Below the pieces are notes generated by a model. That model was not told the DNA's origin and did not search any database. It saw nothing but the letters and a program-made list of their open reading frames with translations. Below, piece after piece: positions 34,313-44,885 of a stretch of 47,675 bases of DNA (positions within the stretch are counted from its first letter, which is position 1; every line of letters starts with the position of its first letter). The stretch comes from Helicobacter salomonis (GTDB taxonomy: Bacteria > Campylobacterota > Campylobacteria > Campylobacterales > Helicobacteraceae): the NCBI RefSeq assembly GCF_017979425.1, contig NZ_JAERIS010000010.1, positions 1 through 47,675 of the forward strand, read 5' to 3'. The position numbers and the translations under genes are program-made.

Positions 34313-35601
34313 GAAACTGCCTTTTTAGGAAGCTTAGATACGCCCCTTTTGATCGCTTGGCGCAAAATTTCCAACGCACGCTGGAATTGCTCGTGGGGAA
34401 TGGTTAAAGGGTATAAAAAGCGAATCACATTCCCATAAGACCCACAAGTGAGCAATAAGAGCCCTTGATCCATCGCCTCCTTTTGCACCACCTTAGCCAA
34501 CTCTGGGCTAGGTTTTTCTCCCTCAAAGAATTCTAAGGCTACCATAGAACCTAATCCTCTCACTTCAGCCATTTGGGTAATATTAGCTTCTTGTTTGAGT
34601 TGTTTGAGACTGTCCATTAACTCTTGACCTAGTGTCAGCGCGCGCGCATTAAGCTGTTCTTCTTCGATGATCTTTAACACCTCTAAGGCGGCTATGGTGG
34701 CTAGAGGATTGCCCGCATAAGTGCCCCCCATTCCCCCTGCGCTCAAAGAATCCATCAGATCCGCCCTGCCTACAATACCCGAAATAGGGAAACCCCCACC
34801 CAAACTCTTGGCCATACAAATGATATCCGCATTCGCATTGAAATGCTCCATGGCGAACATCTTACCCGTGCGCGCAAAGCCCGTTTGTACCTCATCGGCG
34901 ATTAAGACGATTCCATGTGCATCGCAAAACTCCCGTAATCCTTGCACAAAATCCGCTGGGGCGGGATTAAAACCCCCCTCCCCCTGCACGGGCTCAAAGA
35001 TAATGGCCGCCACATCTAGGGGAGAAATCGAGGCCTTGCAGATAAATTCCAAACTCTTGAGCGCGTCCTTTGTGCTAATTCCATGTAGGGCATTAGGATA
35101 ATAGGCATGGTAGACCCCTGGCATCCCTGCGCCAATCTCAGCCTTGTAAGGGGCGACCTTGCCCGTCATGCTCACCGCCATAGAAGTGCGCCCGTGGAAC
35201 GCTCCCCCAAAGGCGATCACTCCGTAGCGTTTGGTATGCCCCTTGGCAATCTTGATGGCATTTTCGGTGGCTTCTCCTCCTGTGGTGAAAAAGCAGGTTT
35301 TTTTAACACCCTTGATGGGTGCTAAAGCGTTGATTTTTTCGGCTAGTTCAACATAGCTTTCATAGGGGGTTACTTGATAAGCGCTGTGGGTGAAGTGATC
35401 TAATTGTCTTTTCACCGCCTCAATCACACGCGGGTGGCGATGCCCCACATTTAAGACGGCAATCCCTGCGGCAAAGTCGATAAACTCGCGCCCATCTGTG
35501 CTTTTGAGGGTGGCGTTTTGTGCCTCTTTGATAAACCAATCGCATACAATGCCAATGCCCCTAGGCGTGGCTGCAATTCTGCGACTGAGCAAATCTTCCA
35601 T
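34309..35601 (-). CDS. gabT: 4-Aminobutyrate aminotransferase
   Basis: A 430-residue class III PLP aminotransferase that moves the amino group of GABA to 2-oxoglutarate. Signatures are FTTGGEATENAIKIAKGHT, AFHGRTSMAVSMTG, IADEVQTGFARTGKMFAMEH and the PLP lysine in MAKSLGGGFPISG. Strong ribosome site AAGGAG, 7 bases before the ATG. It is first of the gabTD operon, whose -10 box is at 35642-35647. No GABA permease or glutamate decarboxylase is in the window. Confidence 0.93.
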   Translation of the reverse strand: MEDLLSRRIAATPRGIGIVCDWFIKEAQNATLKSTDGREFIDFAAGIAVLNVGHRHPRVIEAVKRQLDHFTHSAYQVTPYESYVELAEKINALAPIKGVKKTCFFTTGGEATENAIKIAKGHTKRYGVIAFGGAFHGRTSMAVSMTGKVAPYKAEIGAGMPGVYHAYYPNALHGISTKDALKSLEFICKASISPLDVAAIIFEPVQGEGGFNPAPADFVQGLREFCDAHGIVLIADEVQTGFARTGKMFAMEHFNANADIICMAKSLGGGFPISGIVGRADLMDSLSAGGMGGTYAGNPLATIAALEVLKIIEEEQLNARALTLGQELMDSLKQLKQEANITQMAEVRGLGSMVALEFFEGEKPSPELAKVVQKEAMDQGLLLLTCGSYGNVIRFLYPLTIPHEQFQRALEILRQAIKRGVSKLPKKAVS

Positions 35602-35641
35602 GTTCTACTCCTTCTTTGTGATCAAAAACAACGAGAACAAT

Positions 35642-35647
35642 TGTATA
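35642..35647 (-). promoter_or_regulatory. -10 box of gabTD
   Basis: TATACA within CTATACAATTG on the minus strand, 41 bp before the gabT ATG. The rest of the 35602-35821 gap shows no gene. Confidence 0.5.
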
Positions 35648-35821
35648 GAAACTAGCTAAATAAAAGATCAAAGTCTGCAAGTGCAACACAAAAAAGAAAC
35701 TAGAAGGTACGCACCCTCACATCAGTCACAACCACAGCAGAAACCAAACATGGAGAACACCATAGAATAAGAGCCGAGGGGGCACACCACTTGGGCTACG
35801 CACCCGCTCTCTGAAGACGAA

Positions 35822-36046
35822 TCAGTCTTGCTTTTGTTCGGGAGGAGTGTGCCTTAGTCGAGTGATAGTTTCACCGCCTAAACCACAATTGTCTGTATGG
35901 ATTTCATCGATAATGACTATAGTCGCCTCTCTCTTCTTATCCAGTACATTAACGACCAGATCAGTTACACCGCTGATCAACGCTCGCTTTTGTTCTGCTG
36001 TAGCTCCTCCATGTTCTTTGGAGATACGGATGTTAATATATGGCAT
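35822..36046 (-). CDS. 4-Oxalocrotonate tautomerase-like protein (DmpI type)
   Basis: A 74-residue protein beginning MPYINIRI, so that proline 1 is the catalytic base after methionine removal. It is the short tautomerase fold (beta-alpha-beta), with VIIDEIHTDNCGLGG near the end. H. pylori has a close relative of 68 residues. The native substrate is uncertain. A -10-like TATAAA lies about 20 bp upstream (around 36066-36071), and an imperfect inverted repeat (GCGG..GGCAT / ATGCCGC) lies at 36087-36112. Confidence 0.9.
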   Translation of the reverse strand: MPYINIRISKEHGGATAEQKRALISGVTDLVVNVLDKKREATIVIIDEIHTDNCGLGGETITRLRHTPPEQKQD

Positions 36047-36225
36047 AGATCCCCTTACTTGTATTTTATAATGTTGCTAAAAATAGCGGAGGCATTCTAG
36101 CATGCCGCTCATTGCAACATACTTAAAGGATATTTTGATTTGATTGAACTCTTTAAGAGAACGAGAAACACCTAATGCGTATCACCTAGGTATTCAAAAA
36201 AAATGACTTCACCTAATGTAGAAGA

Positions 36226-36302
<77 letters not shown>

Positions 36303-36305
36303 CCA

Positions 36306-36380
36306 TGGCTGGGGTACAAGGATTCGAACCTCGGAATGGCAGGACCAAAACCTGCTGCCTTACCACTTGGCGATACCCCA
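36306..36380 (-). tRNA. tRNA-Gln (TTG)
   Basis: A cloverleaf with acceptor TGGGGTA/TACCCCA, anticodon loop TTTTGGT reading CAA, T arm GGTTCGAATCC and encoded CCA. The start TGGGGTATCGCCAAG is typical of bacterial tRNA-Gln. It precedes tRNA-fMet in the same direction. Confidence 0.95.
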
Positions 36381-36391
36381 ACAAAAGCCCG

Positions 36392-36397
36392 ATTGTA
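36392..36397 (-). promoter_or_regulatory. -10 box of the tRNA-Gln/fMet operon
   Basis: TACAAT within GAGTACAATC on the minus strand, 11 bp before the tRNA-Gln 5' end. Confidence 0.55.
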
Positions 36398-36577
36398 CTC
36401 TATTTTAGAAACAATGTCAAGATAGACGATGACGAGTCGCGCATGTCCTGAACTCACCAGACATGCACCAAGATAGTCAGGCACTTTGCAAGGACTCTTC
36501 TCAAGGATAAGAAGTTACAAATTCACTCAGGAACAAGCTCGGCTATCTACATTTCACTAGCAGGCCTCCATCCGTTT

Positions 36578-37036
36578 TTAAACCCCTACTTCGCTCCACT
36601 CGGCGCGTTTGGCTAAAAAGGCGCGCGCGAGGGCTTGTGCGCCCTCTAGGCTGTGGTTGGCCGCCCAACCGCATTGAACTTCATTGCACGCGGGCACTTC
36701 TGTAGCCTTGAGCACATCTTGCATGGTTTTTTCTAAGAGTCCTAAAATCTCTTGGTAATTGTCATGGTTTAACACTAACAAGTAAAAACCTGTCTGACAA
36801 CCCATAGGCGACCAATCCAGCACATAATTAGCGTGGTTGCGAATCAACTCGGCGACCAAGTGCTCCAAAGAGTGCAGGCCGGGCATGTCCATGTGTTCTT
36901 GGTTGGGCTGTTTAAGGCGCACATCGTATTTAACGATGACATCCCCATGTTCTCCCCTCTTGCGATCAGCCACACGCACATAGGGGGCTTTGACTTTAGT
37001 GTGATCCAAATTAAAACTCTCGACATTCATTTTCAT
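36578..37036 (-). CDS. luxS: S-ribosylhomocysteine lyase
   Basis: A 152-residue enzyme that cleaves S-ribosylhomocysteine to homocysteine and the AI-2 precursor. Metal ligands are in [10 protein letters not shown] (HxxEH) and the later [12 protein letters not shown]; the catalytic cysteine is in [12 protein letters not shown]. It is very similar to H. pylori LuxS. It is the third gene of the operon cysK-metB-luxS, which in H. pylori carries the reverse transsulfuration route from methionine to cysteine. Confidence 0.97.
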   Translation of the reverse strand: MKMNVESFNLDHTKVKAPYVRVADRKRGEHGDVIVKYDVRLKQPNQEHMDMPGLHSLEHLVAELIRNHANYVLDWSPMGCQTGFYLLVLNHDNYQEILGLLEKTMQDVLKATEVPACNEVQCGWAANHSLEGAQALARAFLAKRAEWSEVGV

Positions 37037-37054
37037 GTTTTACTCCTTTTAAAA

Positions 37055-38209
<1,155 letters not shown>

Positions 38210-39127
38210 TTATAGATAAATACCCTTAGAGAGATAGCGATCCGCCATATCAGGGAAGATCGTCAAAACTCGACTACCCTCTGGTAGGCGTTGTACCTCA
38301 CGCAGTGCCGCCACAAAAGCCGCCCCACTAGAGCTCCCCACTAATAAGCCACTTTGTCTAGCTAACTCCCTAGTGCAATCAAACCCCTCTTTATCTGTGA
38401 TAGTCTCAAAGCCATCAATCTCTAAGCCTGCAAAAAATGGGGGGATAAACTCTACCCCGATCCCCTCAATCTCATGGGGTCCGGGCTCTCCTCCATTTAA
38501 AATCGAGCCCTCTGGTTCTACTCCAATGAGGCGTAGGGAGGGGATTTTTTCTTTGAGATATTTAGCTGTGCCGGCAAAAGTGCCTCCACTCCCTATCCCA
38601 GCTACAAAACTAGTAAGCTGTGTGCCCAGCTCTTGGATAATCTCTGGCCCTAGGGTGTGGTAGTAGGTTTGAGGGTTGAGCGGGTTTTCAAATTGCAGGG
38701 GCAGGTAGCTATTAGGGATACTCTGAGCTAACTCCTTGCTCTTGGCGATTGCTCCCTTAATGCCTTGATCAGTGGGCGTATTGATCACCTCTGCGCCCAA
38801 AGCGCGCATGATTTGCTGTTTTTCTAGGCTAAATTTTTCTGGGACAACAAAAATACTCCTAAGCTTATGTTCTGAAGCCACAAGGGCTAGGGCAATGCCT
38901 GTATTGCCTGCCGTAGGTTCGATGATGGTTGTTTGAGCGGTAATCTTGCCCGTTTTTAATCCCTCCTCTATGAGGTATTGGCCTAAGCGGTCTTTAATGC
39001 TTCCTCCCGGGTTTAAATACTCCAATTTGGCATAGATCACCGAATCCTTTGGGATAGGATAATGCTGGCTAGTGAATTTAAAAATAGGGGTAGAGCCAAT
39101 GACTTCTGTCATTGTAGTGATAATCAT
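38210..39127 (-). CDS. cysK: Cysteine synthase / cystathionine beta-synthase (CysK/MccA)
   Basis: A 305-residue type II PLP enzyme. Key motifs are PGGSIKDRLG (PLP lysine), PTAGNTGIALALVA (substrate loop), VAGIGSGGTFAGTAKYLKE (phosphate loop) and GSSSGAAF. In H. pylori the homologue works with MetB and LuxS. I choose the ATG at 39127 (MIITTMTEVIGSTPIF) because GAGGAGAAACT precedes it; the open frame to 39154 adds nine residues. First gene of the operon. Confidence 0.93.
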   Translation of the reverse strand: MIITTMTEVIGSTPIFKFTSQHYPIPKDSVIYAKLEYLNPGGSIKDRLGQYLIEEGLKTGKITAQTTIIEPTAGNTGIALALVASEHKLRSIFVVPEKFSLEKQQIMRALGAEVINTPTDQGIKGAIAKSKELAQSIPNSYLPLQFENPLNPQTYYHTLGPEIIQELGTQLTSFVAGIGSGGTFAGTAKYLKEKIPSLRLIGVEPEGSILNGGEPGPHEIEGIGVEFIPPFFAGLEIDGFETITDKEGFDCTRELARQSGLLVGSSSGAAFVAALREVQRLPEGSRVLTIFPDMADRYLSKGIYL

Positions 39128-39206
39128 AGTTTCTCCTCTAAAAAAATGAACCAAGCTGGAAGATCGTCAAAATAGACACACACTAAATCACTTGTAGCAA
39201 TCCAAA

Positions 39207-40202
39207 CTAGTAGAGTTGCATGGTCGCGCAGTGCAAGCTCCCATGTTGGCGGATCAAAAAGGAGCAATCCACTCCCACCACTTCAACATGGGTGTGCTTT
39301 TCTAGGGTTCTAAGGATGTGTGCATCCATAGGATCGTTATAAGTGGGTACAAAGAGCACGCGCTGCCCCCCATTATTAGCAAATAAGAAATTAGCGTAAG
39401 TAGCAGGTAGGCGTTGATCTTGATAAAACTTGGGGCTGGGCAGCGGCAAAGGTACAAGTTTGTAGCGTTTGTTGTCGAGGGTTTTAAAACCTTGCAAGGT
39501 TTTTTTCATGGCTTGCAGGGGTCGGTAGTGAGGATCGCTAGAATCCTCGCAACTGACATAAGCGATCGTCTCTGGGTCTAAGAAGCGCGCTAGGGTATCG
39601 ATATGTCCGTCTGTGTCATCGCCAGCCAAGGGAGGGGTGTCCAGCCATAAAATCCTAGATAAACTGAGCTCTTGTTTGAGTCGAGCAATGGATTTTTCCG
39701 GGTCGGGGTTGCGGTTGGTGTTGAGCAAACTGTGACGGTTGGCTAAAAGCGTACCCGCCCCGTCGCATTCAAGACTTCCCCCCTCTAAGATCACATCTAC
39801 AAAACGCAAAGGGTATTGCAAAAGCCCCTTTTGAGCGAGCTTCATGCTAATGGTGTTGTCTAACTTGCTTTCGTATTTATTTCCCCATGCATTGAAAACA
39901 AAATTTAAATAAAAATGCACCCCTGCCGTTTCCACGCACAAAGGTCCAAAGTCACGCGCCCATGTGTCGTTTGTGTCTAGCAGCACAACTTCAACATTAT
40001 GCAAACGCGCTAGCTTATCAATCCCCGCGCTATCGCTGGTGTGCACACAGACAAGCACACGCTGGTAGGCCGCTAAGGTATCGATAATATTCAAAAAACA
40101 CTCGCGTGCTTCCTGCAAATATTCCCCCCAATCGCTAGAAGCATGCGGAAATGCCATTAAAATCGCGCTCTGTTCCTCCCACTCTGCTTTAAATCGTGCC
40201 AT
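39207..40202 (-). CDS. aguA: Agmatine deiminase
   Basis: A 331-residue enzyme of the peptidylarginine deiminase-like family, which turns agmatine into N-carbamoylputrescine and ammonia. Motifs are TNDTWARDFGPL, LEGGSLECDGAGTLL, GDDTDGHIDTLARF (His and Asp) and the catalytic cysteine in GSLHCATMQLY at the end. It is divergent from tsaD across a 47-bp promoter region. It may help acid survival by releasing ammonia; that is inference. Confidence 0.92.
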   Translation of the reverse strand: MARFKAEWEEQSAILMAFPHASSDWGEYLQEARECFLNIIDTLAAYQRVLVCVHTSDSAGIDKLARLHNVEVVLLDTNDTWARDFGPLCVETAGVHFYLNFVFNAWGNKYESKLDNTISMKLAQKGLLQYPLRFVDVILEGGSLECDGAGTLLANRHSLLNTNRNPDPEKSIARLKQELSLSRILWLDTPPLAGDDTDGHIDTLARFLDPETIAYVSCEDSSDPHYRPLQAMKKTLQGFKTLDNKRYKLVPLPLPSPKFYQDQRLPATYANFLFANNGGQRVLFVPTYNDPMDAHILRTLEKHTHVEVVGVDCSFLIRQHGSLHCATMQLY

Positions 40203-40216
40203 GTTTTGCCTTGTAG

Positions 40217-40222
40217 TATAAT
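40217..40222 (+). promoter_or_regulatory. -10 box of tsaD
   Basis: TATAAT in GTAGTATAATGAG on the plus strand, 28 bp before the tsaD ATG, which follows AAAGGGA. Confidence 0.55.
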
Positions 40223-40249
40223 GAGAATATTATACCCTAAAGGGAATGG

Positions 40250-41278
40250 ATGCTTTTAAGTATTGAAAGCAGTTGTGATGATAGTTCGCTAGCCCTCACA
40301 CGCTTAGAAGATGCCAAATTACTCTGGCATGCCAAGATTTCTCAAGAGAAGGAGCACAGCGCACATGGGGGTGTGGTGCCTGAATTGGCTTCGCGCCTGC
40401 ATGCCCATAACTTACCTCTATTGCTCCAAAAGGCTAAAGAGTTTTTAACCAAAGAGAACCAAGACCCCTTTAATCTCCTTAAAGCCATTGCCTTAACAAC
40501 ACGTCCCGGACTGGCCATCACGCTTTTAGAAGGCCTAATGATGGCTAAGGCGCTGGCCTTAAGTTTAAAACTCCCCCTTATCAGTGTGGATCATCTCAAA
40601 GGGCATGTGTATTCGCTCTTTATCAACCAAGCTACCCCGCGCTTCCCCTTAAGCGTGTTATTGGTCTCTGGGGGACATACCCTTATTGTTGAAGCACATG
40701 GTCCTACAGAGATGTGTATTATCGCTAAAAGTTTGGACGATAGTTTGGGGGAGAGTTTTGATAAGGTAGCTAGAATGCTAGGTTTGGGCTATCCGGGCGG
40801 GCCTGTGGTGGAAAGGCTGGCGCGCCTTTGTCCTGTAGGAGAAGAATATCCCTTCCCTCTACCCCTTAAGCAAAAAAGCACATTGGCTTTTAGTTTTTCT
40901 GGGCTTAAAAACGCGGTGCGTCTAGCTATCTCTAATGAACAGCCCTTAAGTCAAGAAAAACAAGCGCGTATCTGTGCGGGGTTTCAAAAGATTGCGTGCG
41001 CACATCTCTTACACAAGGTGCGTTTCTATTTACAACACACACAAGTAACGCGCTTTGGCTTGGTGGGAGGGGTGAGTGCCAATGCTTATATCCGTACGCA
41101 ATTGGAAGCACTATGCACAGAATTTGGAGCAGAGCTCTTACTTGCCCCCCTGGAGTTTTGCACAGATAATGCTGCGATGATTGGACGCGCGGGGGTGGTC
41201 AATTATCACAACAAAATCTTTGCGGATTTACAAACTTTAGATATCAGCCCACAGACAGAGATTTTAGAGAACTCCTAG
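40250..41278 (+). CDS. tsaD: tRNA threonylcarbamoyladenosine transferase TsaD
   Basis: A 342-residue ASKHA-fold enzyme that adds threonylcarbamoyl to A37 of ANN-reading tRNAs. Motifs are SIESSCDDSSLAL, HSAHGGVVPELASRLHAHN (metal-binding histidines), LLVSGGHTLIVEAHG, FDKVARMLGLGYPGG and GGVSANAYIR. Length is normal. It is followed after 76 bp by the chemoreceptor gene, which has its own promoter-like TTTATGTTAGAAT. Confidence 0.96.
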   Translation: MLLSIESSCDDSSLALTRLEDAKLLWHAKISQEKEHSAHGGVVPELASRLHAHNLPLLLQKAKEFLTKENQDPFNLLKAIALTTRPGLAITLLEGLMMAKALALSLKLPLISVDHLKGHVYSLFINQATPRFPLSVLLVSGGHTLIVEAHGPTEMCIIAKSLDDSLGESFDKVARMLGLGYPGGPVVERLARLCPVGEEYPFPLPLKQKSTLAFSFSGLKNAVRLAISNEQPLSQEKQARICAGFQKIACAHLLHKVRFYLQHTQVTRFGLVGGVSANAYIRTQLEALCTEFGAELLLAPLEFCTDNAAMIGRAGVVNYHNKIFADLQTLDISPQTEILENS

Positions 41279-41354
41279 CTAAATTTTTTGCTACTTTTTT
41301 ATGTTAGAATGGCTCGGCTTTAGGTGTACAAATTGTATAGGTGGAGGAGTTTTG

Positions 41355-42950
41355 ATGTTTAAAAGCTTGCAGGCACGCGCGTTAGTTTACTTGATTGTTT
41401 TGCTTGGATCATTGGCGTTTGCTATCTTTATGATTGTCAAACGCGATTACGCAAGTTTAGCAGAAATGCAGGGCAAAGAAGTTGCTAAGAGTATCAATGC
41501 TTCCATTATCAACACCATCGTACAGGCGATCGCTGTGGGCACAGCCGAAGCCATTTATAAGGCTATCGATGATAGCAATCGCTTACCTGGAGTACAGATG
41601 AAATTTTATCCGGGCGAGGGAGATATTAAGCTCTTTGGGCTCAATGAAACCTTTACAAAAGACCCCGAAGTTTTGAAGTATTTCCACAATCCTAGCACAC
41701 CTCAAGAAGTGACAGTGCGTGGGAGTGGCAAGGAGCGTCATGTGCGCGTTTTGCAACCTTTGGTGGGGGATAAAAGCTGTGTTGCTTGCCATACCAATAA
41801 CAAACCTGGAGATATGATCGGTGTGATGCAAGTTAAGCTCTCATTAGAAGAACCTCAGCACAATGCCGACACCTTTAGCAAGAAAACTCTGATCTGGATG
41901 ATGAGTATTTCATTGGGCATCATTGTGCTGATCTTTTTCGTTGTGCAAAAGGATGTGATTAACCCCCTGAACAATCTCAAGAATACGGCCCAAAATCTCG
42001 CTTCCTCTCAAGAAGCAGATTTGACTAAAAAACTTGCGATCAAGTCTCAAGATGAGGTGGGAATTGCCTCTAGTCACATTAACCAATTCATCACTAAAAT
42101 CGCTGAGATTGTCAAAATCGGGAAAGGTATTGTGGAAGAGAATAACCAAGTGGGAGTCGCACTCAAAAGCTCTACCATCACTCTCAATGAGGCGGCTAAT
42201 CGTGAATTTAAATCTGTCGAAAATTTAAAAAGTATTAACCATGAGGTGAGCGAAAATTTGAATTTGGCTAAGGGAAATTTGGGGAGCACAATCGAGTATC
42301 TAGATCAGACAAGCGTGATCTTAGGGGCTTTTGTCGATAAGATTCAAAATTCTGTGGATATGATTTTGGTTTCTGCGCAGAATCAGCAAGAGATCGCCAC
42401 CGAGTCGGGCGATTTAGTTAGCCATGCCAATGAAATTAAGGGCGTGCTCTCCATTATCGAGGAGATTGCCAACCAAACCAATTTGCTCGCCCTCAATGCA
42501 GCCATTGAGGCTGCGCGTGCAGGCGAGCATGGGCGTGGCTTTGCTGTGGTGGCTGATGAAGTGCGCAACTTGGCCAGTAAAACGCAGAAATCCTTAGGCG
42601 AAATCACGGCAATGGTGAATATGGTTACCCAAAGTATTGAAAACATGGGGGCACGGATTCAGGATATGGCGACCCAATCCCAGGAGGTTTCAGAAAAAAC
42701 ATCTCTGCTCATCACAGATGCTAGGAACGCCACGCAGAATCTGAGTGCTACCAAGAGCAAATCTCAAGAAACCCACGCGCAAACCAATGTAGTGGTGGCC
42801 AAGATGGAGGAGCTCAATCAGGTTACCCTTGAGTTTCTCAATATATTCAGTGAAGTTAAAGAAGTGCGCAAGCAGCTAGAAGCGCATAGTCTTAAGTTAG
42901 TGACTAAGAATCAGGAACTCGAAAGTGAGTTTATGAAGTTCAAAGTCTAG
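41355..42950 (+). CDS. Chemoreceptor with a c-type haem motif in its sensor domain
   Basis: A 531-residue methyl-accepting chemotaxis protein. I start it at ATG 41355, preceded by GGAGGAG, giving [18 protein letters not shown] as TM1; upstream codons to 41301 are not needed. The periplasmic domain (about 28-175) ends with SCVACHTNN: Cys142, Cys145 and His146 form a CXXCH haem site of the DUF3365/Tll0287-like kind. TM2 is at about 177-196, then a HAMP region, then a signalling hairpin with [20 protein letters not shown] and [20 protein letters not shown]. It probably senses redox state or a haem ligand gas. This type is not known to me among the H. pylori Tlp receptors. Confidence 0.92.
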   Translation: MFKSLQARALVYLIVLLGSLAFAIFMIVKRDYASLAEMQGKEVAKSINASIINTIVQAIAVGTAEAIYKAIDDSNRLPGVQMKFYPGEGDIKLFGLNETFTKDPEVLKYFHNPSTPQEVTVRGSGKERHVRVLQPLVGDKSCVACHTNNKPGDMIGVMQVKLSLEEPQHNADTFSKKTLIWMMSISLGIIVLIFFVVQKDVINPLNNLKNTAQNLASSQEADLTKKLAIKSQDEVGIASSHINQFITKIAEIVKIGKGIVEENNQVGVALKSSTITLNEAANREFKSVENLKSINHEVSENLNLAKGNLGSTIEYLDQTSVILGAFVDKIQNSVDMILVSAQNQQEIATESGDLVSHANEIKGVLSIIEEIANQTNLLALNAAIEAARAGEHGRGFAVVADEVRNLASKTQKSLGEITAMVNMVTQSIENMGARIQDMATQSQEVSEKTSLLITDARNATQNLSATKSKSQETHAQTNVVVAKMEELNQVTLEFLNIFSEVKEVRKQLEAHSLKLVTKNQELESEFMKFKV

Positions 42951-42963
42951 TGTATTGAGGTTG

Positions 42964-42984
42964 TTTGGGGTATAATTTCCCAAA
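42964..42984 (+). promoter_or_regulatory. mnmG promoter with a -10 box inside an inverted repeat
   Basis: TATAAT at 42971-42976 is flanked by TTTGGG (42964-42969) and CCCAAA (42979-42984), a 6-bp inverted repeat. The mnmG ATG at 42996 follows AAAAAGGAATCGCT. Confidence 0.5.
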
Positions 42985-42995
42985 AAGGAATCGCT

Positions 42996-44885
42996 ATGAA
43001 AGTGGATATTGTTGTCGTCGGAGGAGGACATGCGGGCTTGGAGGCAGCCCTTGTAGGGGCTAAAATGGGGGCGCGGGTGCACATGCTCACCCTTTTAGTG
43101 GACAATATGGCTCTAGCCAGCTGTAACCCGGCCATTGGAGGGCTAGGTAAGGGGCATTTGGTCAAGGAGATCGATGCTCTAGGGGGGGTGATGGGGCTTT
43201 TGGCCGATCAGAGCGCCTTGCAGCTGCGCACTCTAAATGCTTCCAAGGGGCCGGCTGTGCGGGGCACACGCGCCCAAATCGACATGGATGCGTATCGCAT
43301 TTTGGCTAGAAATCTCGCGTTACAAACCCCTAACTTGAGCGTTTCTCAAGAAATGGTGGAAGCTCTCTTATTAGAGGGGGAGGAAGTCGTGGGGGTTAAA
43401 ACCAATGTAGGCAAGATTTACCATGCCAAAAAGGTCATCCTTACCACTGGCACCTTTTTACAAGGGCTGGTGCACATTGGCACGCACCAAAGCCAGCACG
43501 GGCGTTTTGGAGAAAGTGCCTCTATCCAACTTTCTAAACACTTGAGTGCGCTGGGCTTGCAAGTGGGGAGATTGAAGACAGGGACATGTCCTAGGTTGGC
43601 CGGTCATAGTATCGATTTTAGAGATTTAGAGCCTCATTACGGAGACCCCAACCCCCCCAAGTTTAGCTATAAAACCCAGGATTTCTACCCCGTCCAGCTT
43701 CCTTGTTTTTTAACCTACACTAACCCCACCACGCACGCGATTATCCAAGCTAATTTGCATAGAGCTCCCATGTTTAGCGGGCAAATTGAGAGTGTGGGTC
43801 CCCGTTATTGTCCTAGTATTGAAGACAAGATTCAGCGCTTTAAAGATAAAGAACGCCACCAACTCTTTTTAGAACCCCAAACCCGTAGCCAGAGCGAATA
43901 CTATGTCAATGGACTAAGCACCTCTCTACCCTTTGATATTCAAGAAGAAGTAATCCACTCCATCAGGGGACTGGAAAATGCCCACATCACCCGCTATGGC
44001 TATGCCATTGAATACGATTTTGTACAGCCTACAGAACTGCACCACACTTTGGAAACCAAGAAAATCCCCAATCTCTACTTAGCTGGGCAGATCAATGGCA
44101 CGACCGGTTATGAAGAGGCTGCCGCGCAAGGTTTGATGGCGGGCATTAACGCCGCTTTAGCGCTAGGTTTGGGCAAGGATTTTCAAGAAAAAACTTTCGT
44201 TCTGGCGCGCAACCAAGCCTATATTGGGGTGATGATTGACGATCTTGTGTGCAAGGGCACACAAGAGCCTTACCGCATGTTTACCTCACGCGCTGAATAC
44301 CGCCTCCTTCTCAGGGAGGATAACGCGTGCTTTAGGTTAGGGGCTTATGCGCACGCGCTAGGTTTGATGGATTCTAGAGATTACGCTAAACTCCAGGCTC
44401 AGCAAGCCCAAATTACACAGGCCATGCACACCCTCCAGCACACCACCTTAACCCCCAATAGACAAACTTTAGAAAAGTTGCAGGCCTTAAACCAAGCTCC
44501 TTTCAATGAAAAGTGCAATGGGGTATTCTTGGCTGGGCGCGATGGTTTTGAAGAGCAAGAGTTGCGTGCTTTTTTTGCCTGCTTGCAGGGCTTGGGTAGC
44601 GAAGTGCTCGAGCAGATCAAGATCGCATGCAAATACCATAGTTACATTGAAAAACAAAGTGCCTCTATTGCCAAAATGGAGAGTATGTGGGAGACCAAAA
44701 TCCCGCAAGACTTTAGCTTTGAGCGAATTACTGGTTTAGGACTAGAAGCCATTGAAAAGTTGAGTAAACACCGCCCAAAAACTCTCCTAGAGGCTTCTTA
44801 CATTAGTGGAATCACTCCGGCTAATCTGGAGGTTTTACAGCTCTATTTGCACTTGCATGCCAAAGCACAGGCGGTGCTTTCATGA
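42996..44885 (+). CDS. mnmG: tRNA uridine-5-carboxymethylaminomethyl modification enzyme MnmG
   Basis: A 629-residue FAD enzyme (GidA) that works with MnmE on U34 of several tRNAs. Seen are the Rossmann motif [65 protein letters not shown]-like [20 protein letters not shown] and [16 protein letters not shown]. It overlaps dapE by 4 bases. Length and motifs are normal. Two short G/C runs of seven lie inside the gene (near 43178 and 43652). Confidence 0.97.
   Translation: MKVDIVVVGGGHAGLEAALVGAKMGARVHMLTLLVDNMALASCNPAIGGLGKGHLVKEIDALGGVMGLLADQSALQLRTLNASKGPAVRGTRAQIDMDAYRILARNLALQTPNLSVSQEMVEALLLEGEEVVGVKTNVGKIYHAKKVILTTGTFLQGLVHIGTHQSQHGRFGESASIQLSKHLSALGLQVGRLKTGTCPRLAGHSIDFRDLEPHYGDPNPPKFSYKTQDFYPVQLPCFLTYTNPTTHAIIQANLHRAPMFSGQIESVGPRYCPSIEDKIQRFKDKERHQLFLEPQTRSQSEYYVNGLSTSLPFDIQEEVIHSIRGLENAHITRYGYAIEYDFVQPTELHHTLETKKIPNLYLAGQINGTTGYEEAAAQGLMAGINAALALGLGKDFQEKTFVLARNQAYIGVMIDDLVCKGTQEPYRMFTSRAEYRLLLREDNACFRLGAYAHALGLMDSRDYAKLQAQQAQITQAMHTLQHTTLTPNRQTLEKLQALNQAPFNEKCNGVFLAGRDGFEEQELRAFFACLQGLGSEVLEQIKIACKYHSYIEKQSASIAKMESMWETKIPQDFSFERITGLGLEAIEKLSKHRPKTLLEASYISGITPANLEVLQLYLHLHAKAQAVLS

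Noticed and set aside
43178-43190. G7 and C7 runs in mnmG, murI and rho as phase-variation tracts
   Set aside because: They lie in essential or core genes and are only seven long, so selection would remove switching; taken as chance.
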